Positions 35,470 through 46,055 of a stretch of 64,000 bases of DNA are shown here, one piece after another. This DNA is from Bradyrhizobium sp. YR681 (GTDB lineage: Bacteria > Pseudomonadota > Alphaproteobacteria > Rhizobiales > Xanthobacteraceae): contig NZ_AKIY01000189.1 of assembly GCF_000282615.1 (NCBI RefSeq), positions 103,816 to 167,815 of the forward strand, in the 5' to 3' direction. The notes under the pieces were generated by a model. The model ran no database searches, was not told the DNA's origin, and worked only from the letters and a program-made list of their open reading frames with translations. Both the position numbers and the translations under genes were made by a program. The number at the start of each line of letters is the position of its first letter. The stretch's first letter is position 1.

Positions 35470-36594
35470 TCAAACACTCCTTTGCTGATGGTCTGGAACG
35501 CCGTCGACCGGCGTGCTGAACACGCTGACGCGCGAGGTGTCGCAGATTGAGAGCCAGGCCGCTTCTCCGGCTTGTGCCCTTGCGATGCCGGCGGCGCGAG
35601 CCTGGCTGATCTTCACGGCCTCGCCGCTCGCGGTGATGCCTTCGGTGACGCTGACCGCGCCGAGCGGCACGGTGGCGCGGATCGTGACGGGAATGGCGCC
35701 CGGCTGCTCGCCGCCGCCGAATGCGATATTCTCCGGGCGAACCGAGATCGTCACCGGTGTGCCGCGGCGCCGCTGCACGGAGCGGCCGAGATCGATCTCG
35801 GGGCCTGCATCGAGCTGCACGCGATCCGTCTCGGTCACGGTACCGCGCAGCAGGTTGGTGTGGCCGATGAAGCTCGAGATGAACAGGCTCGCCGGGCGGT
35901 CGTAGAGCGCATCCGGGCTGTCGATCTGCTCGATGCGGCCCTTGTTGAGCACGACGATGCGGTCGGCCATCGACAGCGCCTCCTCCTGGTCGTGCGTGAC
36001 GATGATGGAGGTGACGCCAAAGGTCTTCAAAAGGCTCTTGATCTCGATCTGCATGTCGAGACGCAGATTCTTGTCGAGCGCCGAGAACGGCTCGTCGAGC
36101 AGCACGAGGCCCGGGTCGATCGCAAGCGCACGCGCCAGCGCCACGCGCTGCTGCTGGCCGCCGGACAGCTCCCCCGGAAGCCTGCGCGCGTACGCGGCCA
36201 TCTGCGCGAGCCCGAGCATCTGCTCGACCTTGGCCGCGACCACGTCCTTCGCCGTCTTGCGCGCCCGCAATCCGTAGGCGACGTTCTCGAACACGGTGAG
36301 ATGCGGAAACAGCGCATAGTTCTGGAACACCATTCCGATGCGGCGGCGATTGGCCGGGATGTGCTCGACCCGCGCGCCGTCGAAACGAACCTCGCCTTTC
36401 GACGGGCGCAGGAAGCCCGCGATGATCTGGAGCATCGTGGTCTTGCCGCAGCCGGACGGACCCAGCAGCGCGATCAGCTCGCCGGCTGCGACAGCGAGAT
36501 TGATCTCGTCCAGCGCAACGGTCGCGCCGAAGGCATGGCCGATGCCCCTCAGATCCAGCGAATGTCCGCGCACGTCACTCAACGTCAGCTCCAT
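35470..36594 (-). CDS. ABC transporter ATP-binding protein (PotA type)
   Basis: The 374-residue ATPase has Walker A (LLGPSGCGKTTMLQ), Q-loop (VFQNYALFPHLTV), signature (LSGGQQQRVALARAL), Walker B (LVLLDEPFSALD) and H-loop (IVTHDQEEA). A C-terminal TOBE domain follows (from ~residue 270: VSVRPENIAFGG). It energises the importer encoded next. It is the first gene of the operon, facing the GntR regulator gene across an inverted repeat, so it should be controlled by that regulator. Confidence 0.9.
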   Translation of the reverse strand: MELTLSDVRGHSLDLRGIGHAFGATVALDEINLAVAAGELIALLGPSGCGKTTMLQIIAGFLRPSKGEVRFDGARVEHIPANRRRIGMVFQNYALFPHLTVFENVAYGLRARKTAKDVVAAKVEQMLGLAQMAAYARRLPGELSGGQQQRVALARALAIDPGLVLLDEPFSALDKNLRLDMQIEIKSLLKTFGVTSIIVTHDQEEALSMADRIVVLNKGRIEQIDSPDALYDRPASLFISSFIGHTNLLRGTVTETDRVQLDAGPEIDLGRSVQRRRGTPVTISVRPENIAFGGGEQPGAIPVTIRATVPLGAVSVTEGITASGEAVKISQARAAGIARAQAGEAAWLSICDTSRVSVFSTPVDGVPDHQQRSV

Positions 36595-36686
36595 CCTTCG
36601 CGTTGTCTCAGCGCGAGGAGGGTTAGCAATCGCCGTGCCAGAGCGGGCTCTTCGCTAAGATGTTGGAGATGCTGTGTTAATTTTTA

Positions 36687-36705
36687 GGCGCCAAAAATTG
36701 GCGCC
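36687..36705. promoter_or_regulatory. Inverted repeat, probable GntR operator
   Basis: GGCGCCAA-AAA-TTGGCGCC is a perfect 8-bp inverted repeat in the 200-base gap between the divergent importer and GntR/racemase units. A second candidate element, TTGTAAACAGTG, lies at about 36720-36731. Location suggests control of both directions. Confidence 0.6.
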
Positions 36706-36795
36706 AATTTATTGATTATATTGTAAACAGTGTGATCGCCAATTTGTGCAAAAAACGGGCTCCGGCAACGTTCCAGAATCCTGTAAAAGCGAGAC

Positions 36796-37566
36796 ATGAA
36801 GCGAAGCCGCCCTCTCAAGCGCAAGACGAAGCGTCCTGAGCCGAAACGCCCGGAGCCGGAAGCCGTCGATCTGCGCAGCATCGACGACGATCCGGTGGTG
36901 CAGGGCATTTTGACTGCGATCAGCCAGAAGCGGCTCAAGCCTGGCGCCAAACTCGGCGAGGACAAGCTCGCGGCTGCGTTCGGCACCACGCGGATTCACA
37001 TCCGCCAGGCGCTCGCCCATCTCGCCTCGCGCAAGGTCGTGATGCAGATCCCCAATCGCGGCGCCTTCGTTTACAGGCCGAGCTGGGAAGAGGCGCAGGA
37101 TGTCTTTGCCGCGCGCCGCATCATCGAGACCGCCACCGTCGCGGCTGCGATCGATCGGCTGGACAAGACAGGCAAGGCCGCGCTGAAGGCGCATATGGAG
37201 CTTGAAGCCAAGCACGATCGCAACGATCGCTGGGCCTCGCTGTCGCTGACGGCCGAATTCCACATCCTGGTCGCCAAGCTCGCCGGCAACAAGGTGCTGC
37301 TCGACATGTCGCGCGAGCTGATGCTGCGGACCTCGCTGGCGATTGCGACCTTCGAGCAGCCGGGCGAGCCGGATTGCTCGCCGGATGCACACCCCGACAT
37401 CGGCGCATTGATCCTCGCCCGCGACAAGACCGGCGCGATCCATGCCATGCGCCATCACATCGAGGAGATGGAGCAGCGGATCAGGCCGAGCGAGGGCGAG
37501 GACGAGGTCGATGAGCTCACCGCGATCTTCCAGGAGATCGGCGCGCGGGCGCGGGCAGGCGGATAG
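36796..37566 (+). CDS. GntR/FCD-family transcriptional regulator
   Basis: The 256-residue protein has a basic repeat-like N-terminal extension (KRKTKRPEPKRPEPEAVD). A GntR winged helix follows (residues ~25-95, LGEDKLAAAFGTTRIHIRQALAHLASRKVVMQIPNRGAFV). The helical FCD ligand domain has metal-type His/Asp positions (AEFHILVAKLAGN, DAHPDIGALILARDKTGAIHAMRHHI). It is divergent from the importer operon and one base upstream of the racemase gene. It likely represses both until the ureide-type ligand is present. Confidence 0.88.
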   Translation: MKRSRPLKRKTKRPEPKRPEPEAVDLRSIDDDPVVQGILTAISQKRLKPGAKLGEDKLAAAFGTTRIHIRQALAHLASRKVVMQIPNRGAFVYRPSWEEAQDVFAARRIIETATVAAAIDRLDKTGKAALKAHMELEAKHDRNDRWASLSLTAEFHILVAKLAGNKVLLDMSRELMLRTSLAIATFEQPGEPDCSPDAHPDIGALILARDKTGAIHAMRHHIEEMEQRIRPSEGEDEVDELTAIFQEIGARARAGG

Positions 37567-37567
37567 C

Positions 37568-38224
37568 ATGGCCGGCCGCCGCATTCTCCTGATCAATCCG
37601 AACAGCAACGGGGCGACGACCGCGATGATGGTGTCGATCGCGAAGTCTGCGGTCGTCGACGGTTTCGACATCGACGGCGCCACGGCAACGCGCGCGCCGA
37701 TGATGATCGTGTCGGCGGAGACGCTGGATGCGGCTGCGCCAGAGGTCGAGGAGATCGCACGGGCGCATCGGAATTCCTGCGACGGCATCATCGTGTCGGC
37801 TTTCGGCGATCCCGGCCTTGCCGGGATCAAGGCGGAGCTGAAGCTGCCTGCGGTCGGCATCGGCGAGTCCTCGATGCTGGAGGCGGCCGAGAATGGCCGT
37901 CGCTTCGGCGTCGCGACCACGACACCGCTGCTGAAAGCGAAGATCGACGCCCTGCCGGAGGCGCTGGGATTGCGTTCGCGCTACACCGGCACGCGCTTCG
38001 CCGGCGGCGATCCGCATGAGCTGATGCGCGATCCGGCGCGGCTGCGCGCGGCCCTTGCCGGCGCGGTCGAGGCCTGCATCACGCAGGACGGGGCGGAAGC
38101 GATCATCATCGGCGGCGGGCCACTCGGCGAGGCCGCGCGCGAGCTTCAGCCGATGTTCGCTGTCCCTGTCATCGCGCCGATCCCGGCGGCTGTGCGGCGG
38201 ATCATTCGTCTCGTCACGGCGTGA
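37568..38224 (+). CDS. Asp/Glu/hydantoin racemase family protein
   Basis: The 218-residue protein has the family opening ILLINPNSNGATTAMM, the first region with Cys in HRNSCDGIIVSAFGDPG, and GIGESSMLEAA. The catalytic second Cys is probably in AVEACITQDGAEAIIIGGGPLGE. Hydantoin and allantoin racemases belong to this group. Beside a PuuE-like enzyme it probably interconverts allantoin enantiomers. It begins one base after the GntR stop, so the two are co-transcribed. Confidence 0.82.
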   Translation: MAGRRILLINPNSNGATTAMMVSIAKSAVVDGFDIDGATATRAPMMIVSAETLDAAAPEVEEIARAHRNSCDGIIVSAFGDPGLAGIKAELKLPAVGIGESSMLEAAENGRRFGVATTTPLLKAKIDALPEALGLRSRYTGTRFAGGDPHELMRDPARLRAALAGAVEACITQDGAEAIIIGGGPLGEAARELQPMFAVPVIAPIPAAVRRIIRLVTA

Positions 38225-38372
38225 CGTCTGGTTTTTTCCGCGCCGCGGCATCGGCCATGCTGCGGAAAACTGTTTTCCTTGACATCAACTCTGCCGTGCT
38301 CGACGTGTAACGACATCGAGTGATGGCACGCGCGTGCCGCCGCGACAAGAAAAGCAGCACGGGAACGACGCC

Positions 38373-40094
38373 ATGAGCGCAGGCCTCACCGAGAAGGATT
38401 ACCTCGCCACCTTGCGCGGCCTGTGGGACAAGGCCTGGCCGAAGGGCCTGCCGCGTTCGCCGAATTATCTGCACGGTGAAGTTCCCCTGACGGAATATCT
38501 GCGCGCCTGGGCGAAGCGCAGCCCCGAACGTCCTGCGGTGATCTTCTACGGGCACGTCACCACCTATGCGGAGCTGGACCGGCAGAGCGACCGCTTCGCG
38601 GCACTGTTGCAGGCCAAGGGCGTGCGCAAGGGTGATCGCGTCGCCGTGTTCCTGCCGAACTGCCCGCAATTCCACATCGTGTTCTTCGGAATCTTGAAGC
38701 TCGGCGCGGTGCATGTCCCGGTCAGCCCGCTGTCGCGCGCGTTCGAGCTGTCCTACGAGCTCAACGACACCCAGGCCGAAGTGATCGTGGCGCTGGACCA
38801 GTTGATCCCCGTCGTCGAGCAGGTGAGGGGCGAGGTGAAGCTGCGCGAGATCATCGTCACCAGCTTTGCCGATGTCGTGCCCGCAACCCCGACGTTCCCC
38901 GCGCCGGACTCGATCCGCACGCCGCGCATCGCGGTCGCAGGCGCGACTGATTTGTTGCCGGCGCTCGCCGCGCTGCCCGCACCCATGCCGCTGCCCCCGC
39001 CCGGCCTCGATGATGTCGCCGCGCTCAATTACACCGGCGGCACCACCGGCATGCCCAAGGGCTGCGTCCACACGCATCGCGACATGGTCTATACGGCCGC
39101 CGCCAATTACGGCATCTCGGTGCTGTCGGACGAGAGCAGCGTGTTCCTGTCGTTCTTTCCGGAATTCTGGATTGCGGGTGAAAACTTCGGCCTGATCTTC
39201 CCGCTGTACTCCGGCGGGACGCTGGTCCTGCTGGCGCGCTGGGACGCCGTCGGCGCGATGGCCGCGATCGACAAGTACAAGGTCACGATCACGGCGATGC
39301 CGGTCGACGGCGCGGTCGAGCTGATGGACCATCCGCGCTGGCGCGAGTTCGACCTGTCGTCGCTGAAACAGGTGCGTGTCGTCTCCTTCGTCAAGAAGCT
39401 GAATGCCGACTATCGCAAGCGCTGGAAGGATCTCACCGGTACGATCCTGATGGAGGCGGCCTGGGGCATGACGGAAACCCACACCTCCAACACCTTCACC
39501 GCGGGCTTCCAGGACGACGATTTCGATCTCAATAACCAGCCGATCTTCGTCGGCCTGCCGGTTCCCGGCGCCGAGTTCAAAATTACCGATTTCGAAACCG
39601 GCGCGCTGCTGCCGCTCGGCGCCGAAGGCGAGATCCGCGTGCGCACGTCGTCGCTGCTCAAGAGCTACTGGAACAAGCCGGAGGCGACCGCGGAATCGCT
39701 GATCGACGGCTGGCTGCGCACCGGCGATATCGGCACCATCGACAAGGACGGCTTTCTGCACTTCCTCGGCCGCCGCAAGGAGATGCTGAAGGTCAAGGGC
39801 ATGAGCGTGTTTCCGCCCGAGATCGAAGCGCTGCTCGGCCAGCACCCGAAGGTGCTGGGTTCGGGCGTGGTCGGGCGCGACGATCCCGACAAGGGGCAGG
39901 TGCCCGTGGCCTATATCCAGCTCAAGCCGGAGGCGGTCGGCACCATTTCCGCGCAGGATCTGCGCGCCTGGTGCGCCGAGCGCATGGCCGTCTACAAGGT
40001 CCCGGAAGTGCGTATCATCGAGGCCCTGCCGTTGACGGCAACGGGCAAGGTGAAGAAGCAGGACCTCAATCCCGATCTTCCTGCTGCCCTCTGA
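38373..40094 (+). CDS. AMP-dependent acyl-CoA synthetase
   Basis: The 573-residue ANL-family enzyme has the P-loop YTGGTTGMPKGCVHTH (residues ~225), the A5-type motif EAAWGMTETHTSNT, and WLRTGDIGTIDKDGFLHFLGRRKEMLKVKGMSV. The conserved C-terminal Lys lies in LTATGKVKKQDL. It activates a carboxylic acid to acyl-AMP, then acyl-CoA. ATG 38373 is favoured over an upstream start because the extension is non-conserved in character. It is followed after 12 bases by a single-chain acyl-CoA carboxylase, so its product probably feeds that enzyme. Confidence 0.88.
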   Translation: MSAGLTEKDYLATLRGLWDKAWPKGLPRSPNYLHGEVPLTEYLRAWAKRSPERPAVIFYGHVTTYAELDRQSDRFAALLQAKGVRKGDRVAVFLPNCPQFHIVFFGILKLGAVHVPVSPLSRAFELSYELNDTQAEVIVALDQLIPVVEQVRGEVKLREIIVTSFADVVPATPTFPAPDSIRTPRIAVAGATDLLPALAALPAPMPLPPPGLDDVAALNYTGGTTGMPKGCVHTHRDMVYTAAANYGISVLSDESSVFLSFFPEFWIAGENFGLIFPLYSGGTLVLLARWDAVGAMAAIDKYKVTITAMPVDGAVELMDHPRWREFDLSSLKQVRVVSFVKKLNADYRKRWKDLTGTILMEAAWGMTETHTSNTFTAGFQDDDFDLNNQPIFVGLPVPGAEFKITDFETGALLPLGAEGEIRVRTSSLLKSYWNKPEATAESLIDGWLRTGDIGTIDKDGFLHFLGRRKEMLKVKGMSVFPPEIEALLGQHPKVLGSGVVGRDDPDKGQVPVAYIQLKPEAVGTISAQDLRAWCAERMAVYKVPEVRIIEALPLTATGKVKKQDLNPDLPAAL

Positions 40095-40106
40095 GTGAGA
40101 GAGACG

Positions 40107-43100
40107 ATGTCGTTCAAGAAGCTCCTGATCGCCAATCGCGGCGAGATCGCCATTCGTATCGCGCGGGCGGCGGCCGATTCCGGCATCGCGACGGTTGCGA
40201 TCCATCCCGCGGACGATTCGCTCTCGCTGCATGTGCGTGTCGCCGATGAGGCCGTCGAAATTCCCGGTCGCGGCGCGCGGGCCTATCTCGATATCGAAGC
40301 GGTGGTGAAGGCGGCCAAGGCTGCCTCCTGCGACGCCGTGCACCCCGGCTATGGTTTTCTGAGCGAGAACGCGGCGTTTGCAAAAGCCTGTGCTGACGCA
40401 GGCATCATTTTCGTCGGACCCAAGGCGAGCGCGCTCGAACTGTTCGGCGACAAGGTCGCGGCACGGCAATTGGCCAAGCGCTGCGGCGTGCCGATCATCG
40501 CCGGCACCAGCGGGCCGTCGAGCCTCGAGGAGATCACGGCGTTCTTCACCTCGCTCGGCAGCAATGCGGCGATCGTGATCAAGGCCATGGCCGGCGGCGG
40601 CGGCCGCGGCATGCGCGTGGTGGAGAGCGCTGCCGATCTCGCGGAGGCCTTTGCGCGCTGCCAGTCCGAGGCCAAGGCGGCGTTCGGTTTCGACGGCGTC
40701 TATGCCGAGCGGCTGATCCGGCAGGCGCGCCATATCGAGGTGCAGATCATCGGCGACCGCCATGGCGCGATCTCGCATCTCTGGGAGCGCGAATGCACCA
40801 TCCAGCGCCGGCACCAGAAGCTGGTCGAGGTGGCGCCGAGCCCGTCGCTCAGCGACGGCTTGCGCGGCCGCATCATCGAGGCGGCAAAGCAGCTTGCGGC
40901 GGCGGCGGCTTACGACAATCTCGGCACCTTCGAGTTCCTGGTCGACGGCGCCGCCGATGAGACTTTCGCTTTCATCGAGGCCAATCCCCGGCTCCAGGTC
41001 GAACACACCGTGACGGAAGAGGTGCTCGGTCTCGACCTCGTCCGCGCCCAGCTCGCGGTCGCTGCCGGTGCTTCGCTGGCTTCGCTCGGCTTCGCGCAAG
41101 CTGCGATCCCGAAGCCGCGCGGCTATGCCATGCAGCTCCGCGTCAACATGGAAACGCTGGACGAGACGGGCGCGACGCATCCGACCGGCGGCGTGCTCGC
41201 ATTGTTCGAGCCGCCGTCGGGCCCCGGCGTGCGCGTCGACAGCTTTGGCTATGCCGGCTACAAGACCAGCGCCGCCTTCGACTCGCTGCTCGCCAAGGTC
41301 ATCGTGCATACGCCGGGCGAGGCCTGGCATGACGTGGTCGCGAAAGCCTCGCGCGCGCTGCGCGAGTTCCGGATCGACGGCGTCGTCACCAACATCGCCT
41401 TCCTCCAGGCGGTGCTGGCGCATCCCGATTTCAGGACCAACCGCATCGCGACCGATTTCATCGACCGCAACATCGGCAAGCTGGTCGAGGCGGCCGATGG
41501 CGCGGCCAGGCCGCTCTACTTTGCGGCGGCCGAGCGAAGCGGTGGCCACGGCACTGAGGCCCACGTTACGCAGATCGTACCGGAAGGCGCTGTGATGGTC
41601 GCCGCTCCCTTGCAGGGCACCATCGTCACCATTCAGGTGAAGGAGGGCGAGATCGTGCGCCCCGGCCAGCAACTGGCCGTGATCGAGTCCATGAAGATGG
41701 AGCATCTCGTTATGGCCGAGCAGGGCGGCTGTGTGATGAAGCTCGTCGCCGGCGACGGCGTCACGCTGATGCATGGCGAGCCGATCATGTATCTCGAGCC
41801 GCTCGATGTTGCGGCCGACGCGTCGGCGGCGGAGACCGATGTCGATCTCGATCACATCCGCCCGGATCTCGCCGAGCTGATCGCGCGCCAGGCCAACACG
41901 CTCGATGCGAACCGGCCGGCCTCGGTCGAGCGCCGCCGCAACACCAACCAGCGCACCGCGCGCGAGAACGTCGCCCAGCTCGTCGATGACGGCTCGTTCA
42001 TGGAATTTGGCAGCCTTGCCATTGCCGCGCAGCGGCGCCGGCGCAAGCTCGACGATCTCATCAAGAACACGCCGGCCGACGGGCTCGTGATGGGCGTTGC
42101 CACCGTCAATGCCGACAGGTTCGGCGGCGAGGGCGGACGCTGCATCGTGGTGGCCTATGACTACACCGTGCTCGCGGGCACGCAGGGCCACATGAACCAC
42201 AAGAAGATCGATCGCATGCTGACCTTGGCGGAAGACTGGCGCGTGCCGCTGGTGTTTTATGCCGAAGGCGGCGGCGGTCGGCCCGGCGACACCGATCGGC
42301 TCGGCATGACCGGCCTCGACGGCCCGTCCTTCGTGCAGTTCGCACGGCTCTCCGGCCTCGTTCCCGTCATCGGAATCGTCTCCGGCTATTGCTTTGCCGG
42401 CAATGCCGCGATGCTCGGCTGCTGCGACGTCATCATCGCCACCAAGAATGCCTCGATCGGCATGGGCGGCCCGGCAATGATCGAAGGTGGCGGGCTCGGC
42501 GTCTATCATCCGGCCGAGGTCGGCCCTGCCTCGTTCCAGTCGCCGAACGGCGTCATCGACATCCTCGTCGAGGACGAGGAGGAGGCGACATCCGTCGCGC
42601 AAAAATACCTGTCCTATTTCCAGGGCGCGGTGACGGAGTGGCAGGCCGCCGACCAGCGCCTGCTCCGCCGTGCCATTCCGGAGAACCGCCTGCGCGTCTA
42701 CGACATCCGCAGCGTGATCGATCTCGTCGCCGACAAGGACAGCGTGCTGGAGCTGCGCCGCGACTACGGCGTCGGCATGATCACCGCGCTGATCCGCATC
42801 GAGGGCAAGCCGTTCGGCCTTATCGCCAACAATCCACGCCATCTCGGCGGCGCGATCGATGCGGATGCCGGCGACAAGGCCGCGCGCTTCCTCCAGCTCT
42901 GCGACGCCTTCGACCTGCCCATCGTCTCGCTCTGCGACACGCCGGGCTTCATGGTCGGTCCGGAAGCGGAGAAAACCGCGATCGTCCGCCACGTCTCGCG
43001 CATGTTCGTGACCGGCGCGAGCCTCACCGTGCCCTTGTTCGGCATCGTGCTGCGCAAGGGCTATGGGCTCGGCGCCCAGTCGATGATCGGCGGCGGCTTC

Positions 43101-43412
43101 CATGCCTCGTTCTTCACCGCGGCCTGGCCGACCGGCGAGTTCGGCGGCATGGGGCTCGAGGGCTATGTCCGCCTCGGCTTCCGCAAGGAGATGGAGGCGA
43201 TCGCCGATCCCGAAGAGCGCGAGACCTATTACCGCAACAAGGTCGCCGAGCTCTATGCCAACGGCAAGGCGGTCTCGATTGCGTCCGTGTTCGAGATCGA
43301 CAACGTGATCGACCCCGCCGAGACGCGGCGCTGGATCATGGCGGGCCTGCGCTCGGTGCCGAAGCCGCCGGCGCGGACGGTGAAGAAGCGGCCGTGCATC
43401 GACACGTGGTGA
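40107..43412 (+). CDS. Single-chain biotin-dependent acyl-CoA carboxylase
   Basis: The 1101-residue fusion combines all parts of an acyl-CoA carboxylase. Biotin carboxylase is at ~1-450 (KKLLIANRGEIAIRIARAA, GGGGRGMRVVES, FIEANPRLQVEHTVTEE). A biotinyl domain has the lysine in VIESMKMEHLV near residue 530. Carboxyltransferase is at ~590-1090 (CDVIIATKNASIGMGGPAMIEGGG, DTPGFMVGPEAEKT). This layout matches single-chain long-chain acyl-CoA carboxylases known from mycobacteria and some alphaproteobacteria. It should carboxylate an acyl-CoA at the alpha carbon; the chain length is unknown. ATG 40107 (MSFKKLL) is the best start. It is coupled to the upstream ligase. Confidence 0.9.
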   Translation: MSFKKLLIANRGEIAIRIARAAADSGIATVAIHPADDSLSLHVRVADEAVEIPGRGARAYLDIEAVVKAAKAASCDAVHPGYGFLSENAAFAKACADAGIIFVGPKASALELFGDKVAARQLAKRCGVPIIAGTSGPSSLEEITAFFTSLGSNAAIVIKAMAGGGGRGMRVVESAADLAEAFARCQSEAKAAFGFDGVYAERLIRQARHIEVQIIGDRHGAISHLWERECTIQRRHQKLVEVAPSPSLSDGLRGRIIEAAKQLAAAAAYDNLGTFEFLVDGAADETFAFIEANPRLQVEHTVTEEVLGLDLVRAQLAVAAGASLASLGFAQAAIPKPRGYAMQLRVNMETLDETGATHPTGGVLALFEPPSGPGVRVDSFGYAGYKTSAAFDSLLAKVIVHTPGEAWHDVVAKASRALREFRIDGVVTNIAFLQAVLAHPDFRTNRIATDFIDRNIGKLVEAADGAARPLYFAAAERSGGHGTEAHVTQIVPEGAVMVAAPLQGTIVTIQVKEGEIVRPGQQLAVIESMKMEHLVMAEQGGCVMKLVAGDGVTLMHGEPIMYLEPLDVAADASAAETDVDLDHIRPDLAELIARQANTLDANRPASVERRRNTNQRTARENVAQLVDDGSFMEFGSLAIAAQRRRRKLDDLIKNTPADGLVMGVATVNADRFGGEGGRCIVVAYDYTVLAGTQGHMNHKKIDRMLTLAEDWRVPLVFYAEGGGGRPGDTDRLGMTGLDGPSFVQFARLSGLVPVIGIVSGYCFAGNAAMLGCCDVIIATKNASIGMGGPAMIEGGGLGVYHPAEVGPASFQSPNGVIDILVEDEEEATSVAQKYLSYFQGAVTEWQAADQRLLRRAIPENRLRVYDIRSVIDLVADKDSVLELRRDYGVGMITALIRIEGKPFGLIANNPRHLGGAIDADAGDKAARFLQLCDAFDLPIVSLCDTPGFMVGPEAEKTAIVRHVSRMFVTGASLTVPLFGIVLRKGYGLGAQSMIGGGFHASFFTAAWPTGEFGGMGLEGYVRLGFRKEMEAIADPEERETYYRNKVAELYANGKAVSIASVFEIDNVIDPAETRRWIMAGLRSVPKPPARTVKKRPCIDTW

Positions 43413-43507
43413 GGGCAGTGCAGCAATAGCTGCGTCCCGGTTCCCGATTGACATCCCCGCCTGTGGTGCCAGACTTTGCACAATAATACAGGGTGGAGAC
43501 GTCCGCG

Positions 43508-45364
<1,857 letters not shown>

Positions 45365-45390
45365 CGACGAGGAGCGAGCCCCGGGCTTCG

Positions 45391-45415
45391 CCTCTCCCCG
45401 CGTGCGGGGCGAGGG
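45391..45415. repeat. Intergenic imperfect palindrome, copy 3 of 3
   Basis: CCTCTCCCCGCGTGCGGGGCGAGGG lies 27 bases after the activator stop, between convergent genes. Its core matches the palindromes at 4715-4739 and 7225-7249. Confidence 0.6.
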
Positions 45416-45437
45416 AGCGCACCGCCGATGTCGCTCC

Positions 45438-46055
45438 TTACGAAAAATCGCTCCAGCTCAGGTGCCGCGAATCGAGGTCGCCGACCGTCACGGTGCCGCG
45501 GATCTCGTGAGGGACGTGGAAGCTGCTGCGCAGATAGACCAGCGGTGCGGCCCCATCCGAATGCGAGACGCCGCGGACCTCGCCGACGAAGATCGAATGC
45601 GTCCTGGTCTCGAACTCCTGCGCCAGCACGCAATCGAATGCCGCCACCGCATCCGTCAGCACCGGGGCGCCGGTTGCGCCGCGTGTCCATTGCCCGAAAG
45701 CAAAGCGATCATCGCCGTTGACGCCCTTCTGGCCGCTGAAGGTGAGCGCCAGCAGCGCGTGGTCCTCGTGCAGAAAGTTGATCGCGAAGGCGCCTTCCTC
45801 GCGGATGCGCGCATGCGCGCTGGCGTTGCGATTGACGCACACGATCAGGGACGGCGGATTGTCCGACAGCGAGCAGGCCGACGTCACCGTCAGGCCCGTG
45901 CGCTTGCCGTGCTCGGCGCCCACCGTGACCAGCGCGACCGCGCCGGCGCACTGGCGCATCGCCTGCTTGAAATCCTTCGCGTCCACGCTCACGCCAAAAA
46001 TCTCCGAAATCAATGCGGGTGCGGCACGATCGCGCCGCACCCGCGCCTCCGTCAA
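45438..46055 (-). CDS. Flavin reductase domain protein
   Basis: The protein has the flavin-reductase-like split barrel: DFKQAMRQCAGAVALVTVG, GLTVTSACSLSDNPPSLIVCVNRNASAHARI, FAINFLHEDHALLALTFSG, and a final IFVGEVRGV...LVYLRSSFH. It should reduce FMN/FAD with NAD(P)H. The start is ambiguous: TTG 46055 overlaps the previous stop, while GTG 46040 and GTG 45992 each have GGAG upstream; family length (~170-185) favours a later one. It directly follows a luciferase-type monooxygenase on the same strand and probably supplies its reduced flavin. Confidence 0.82.
   Translation of the reverse strand: MTEARVRRDRAAPALISEIFGVSVDAKDFKQAMRQCAGAVALVTVGAEHGKRTGLTVTSACSLSDNPPSLIVCVNRNASAHARIREEGAFAINFLHEDHALLALTFSGQKGVNGDDRFAFGQWTRGATGAPVLTDAVAAFDCVLAQEFETRTHSIFVGEVRGVSHSDGAAPLVYLRSSFHVPHEIRGTVTVGDLDSRHLSWSDFS

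Noticed and set aside
43464..43480. Possible sigma-54 promoter (TGGTGCC-AGAC-TTTGCA) before the activator gene
   Set aside because: The spacing between the GG and GC elements is one base too long for a functional -24/-12 promoter.
38214..43481. A 1755-codon open frame on the minus strand
   Set aside because: It is the antisense shadow of the ligase and carboxylase genes, whose motifs are complete on the plus strand. Its composition (Arg/His/Asp/Gly) is typical of antisense frames in high-GC DNA.
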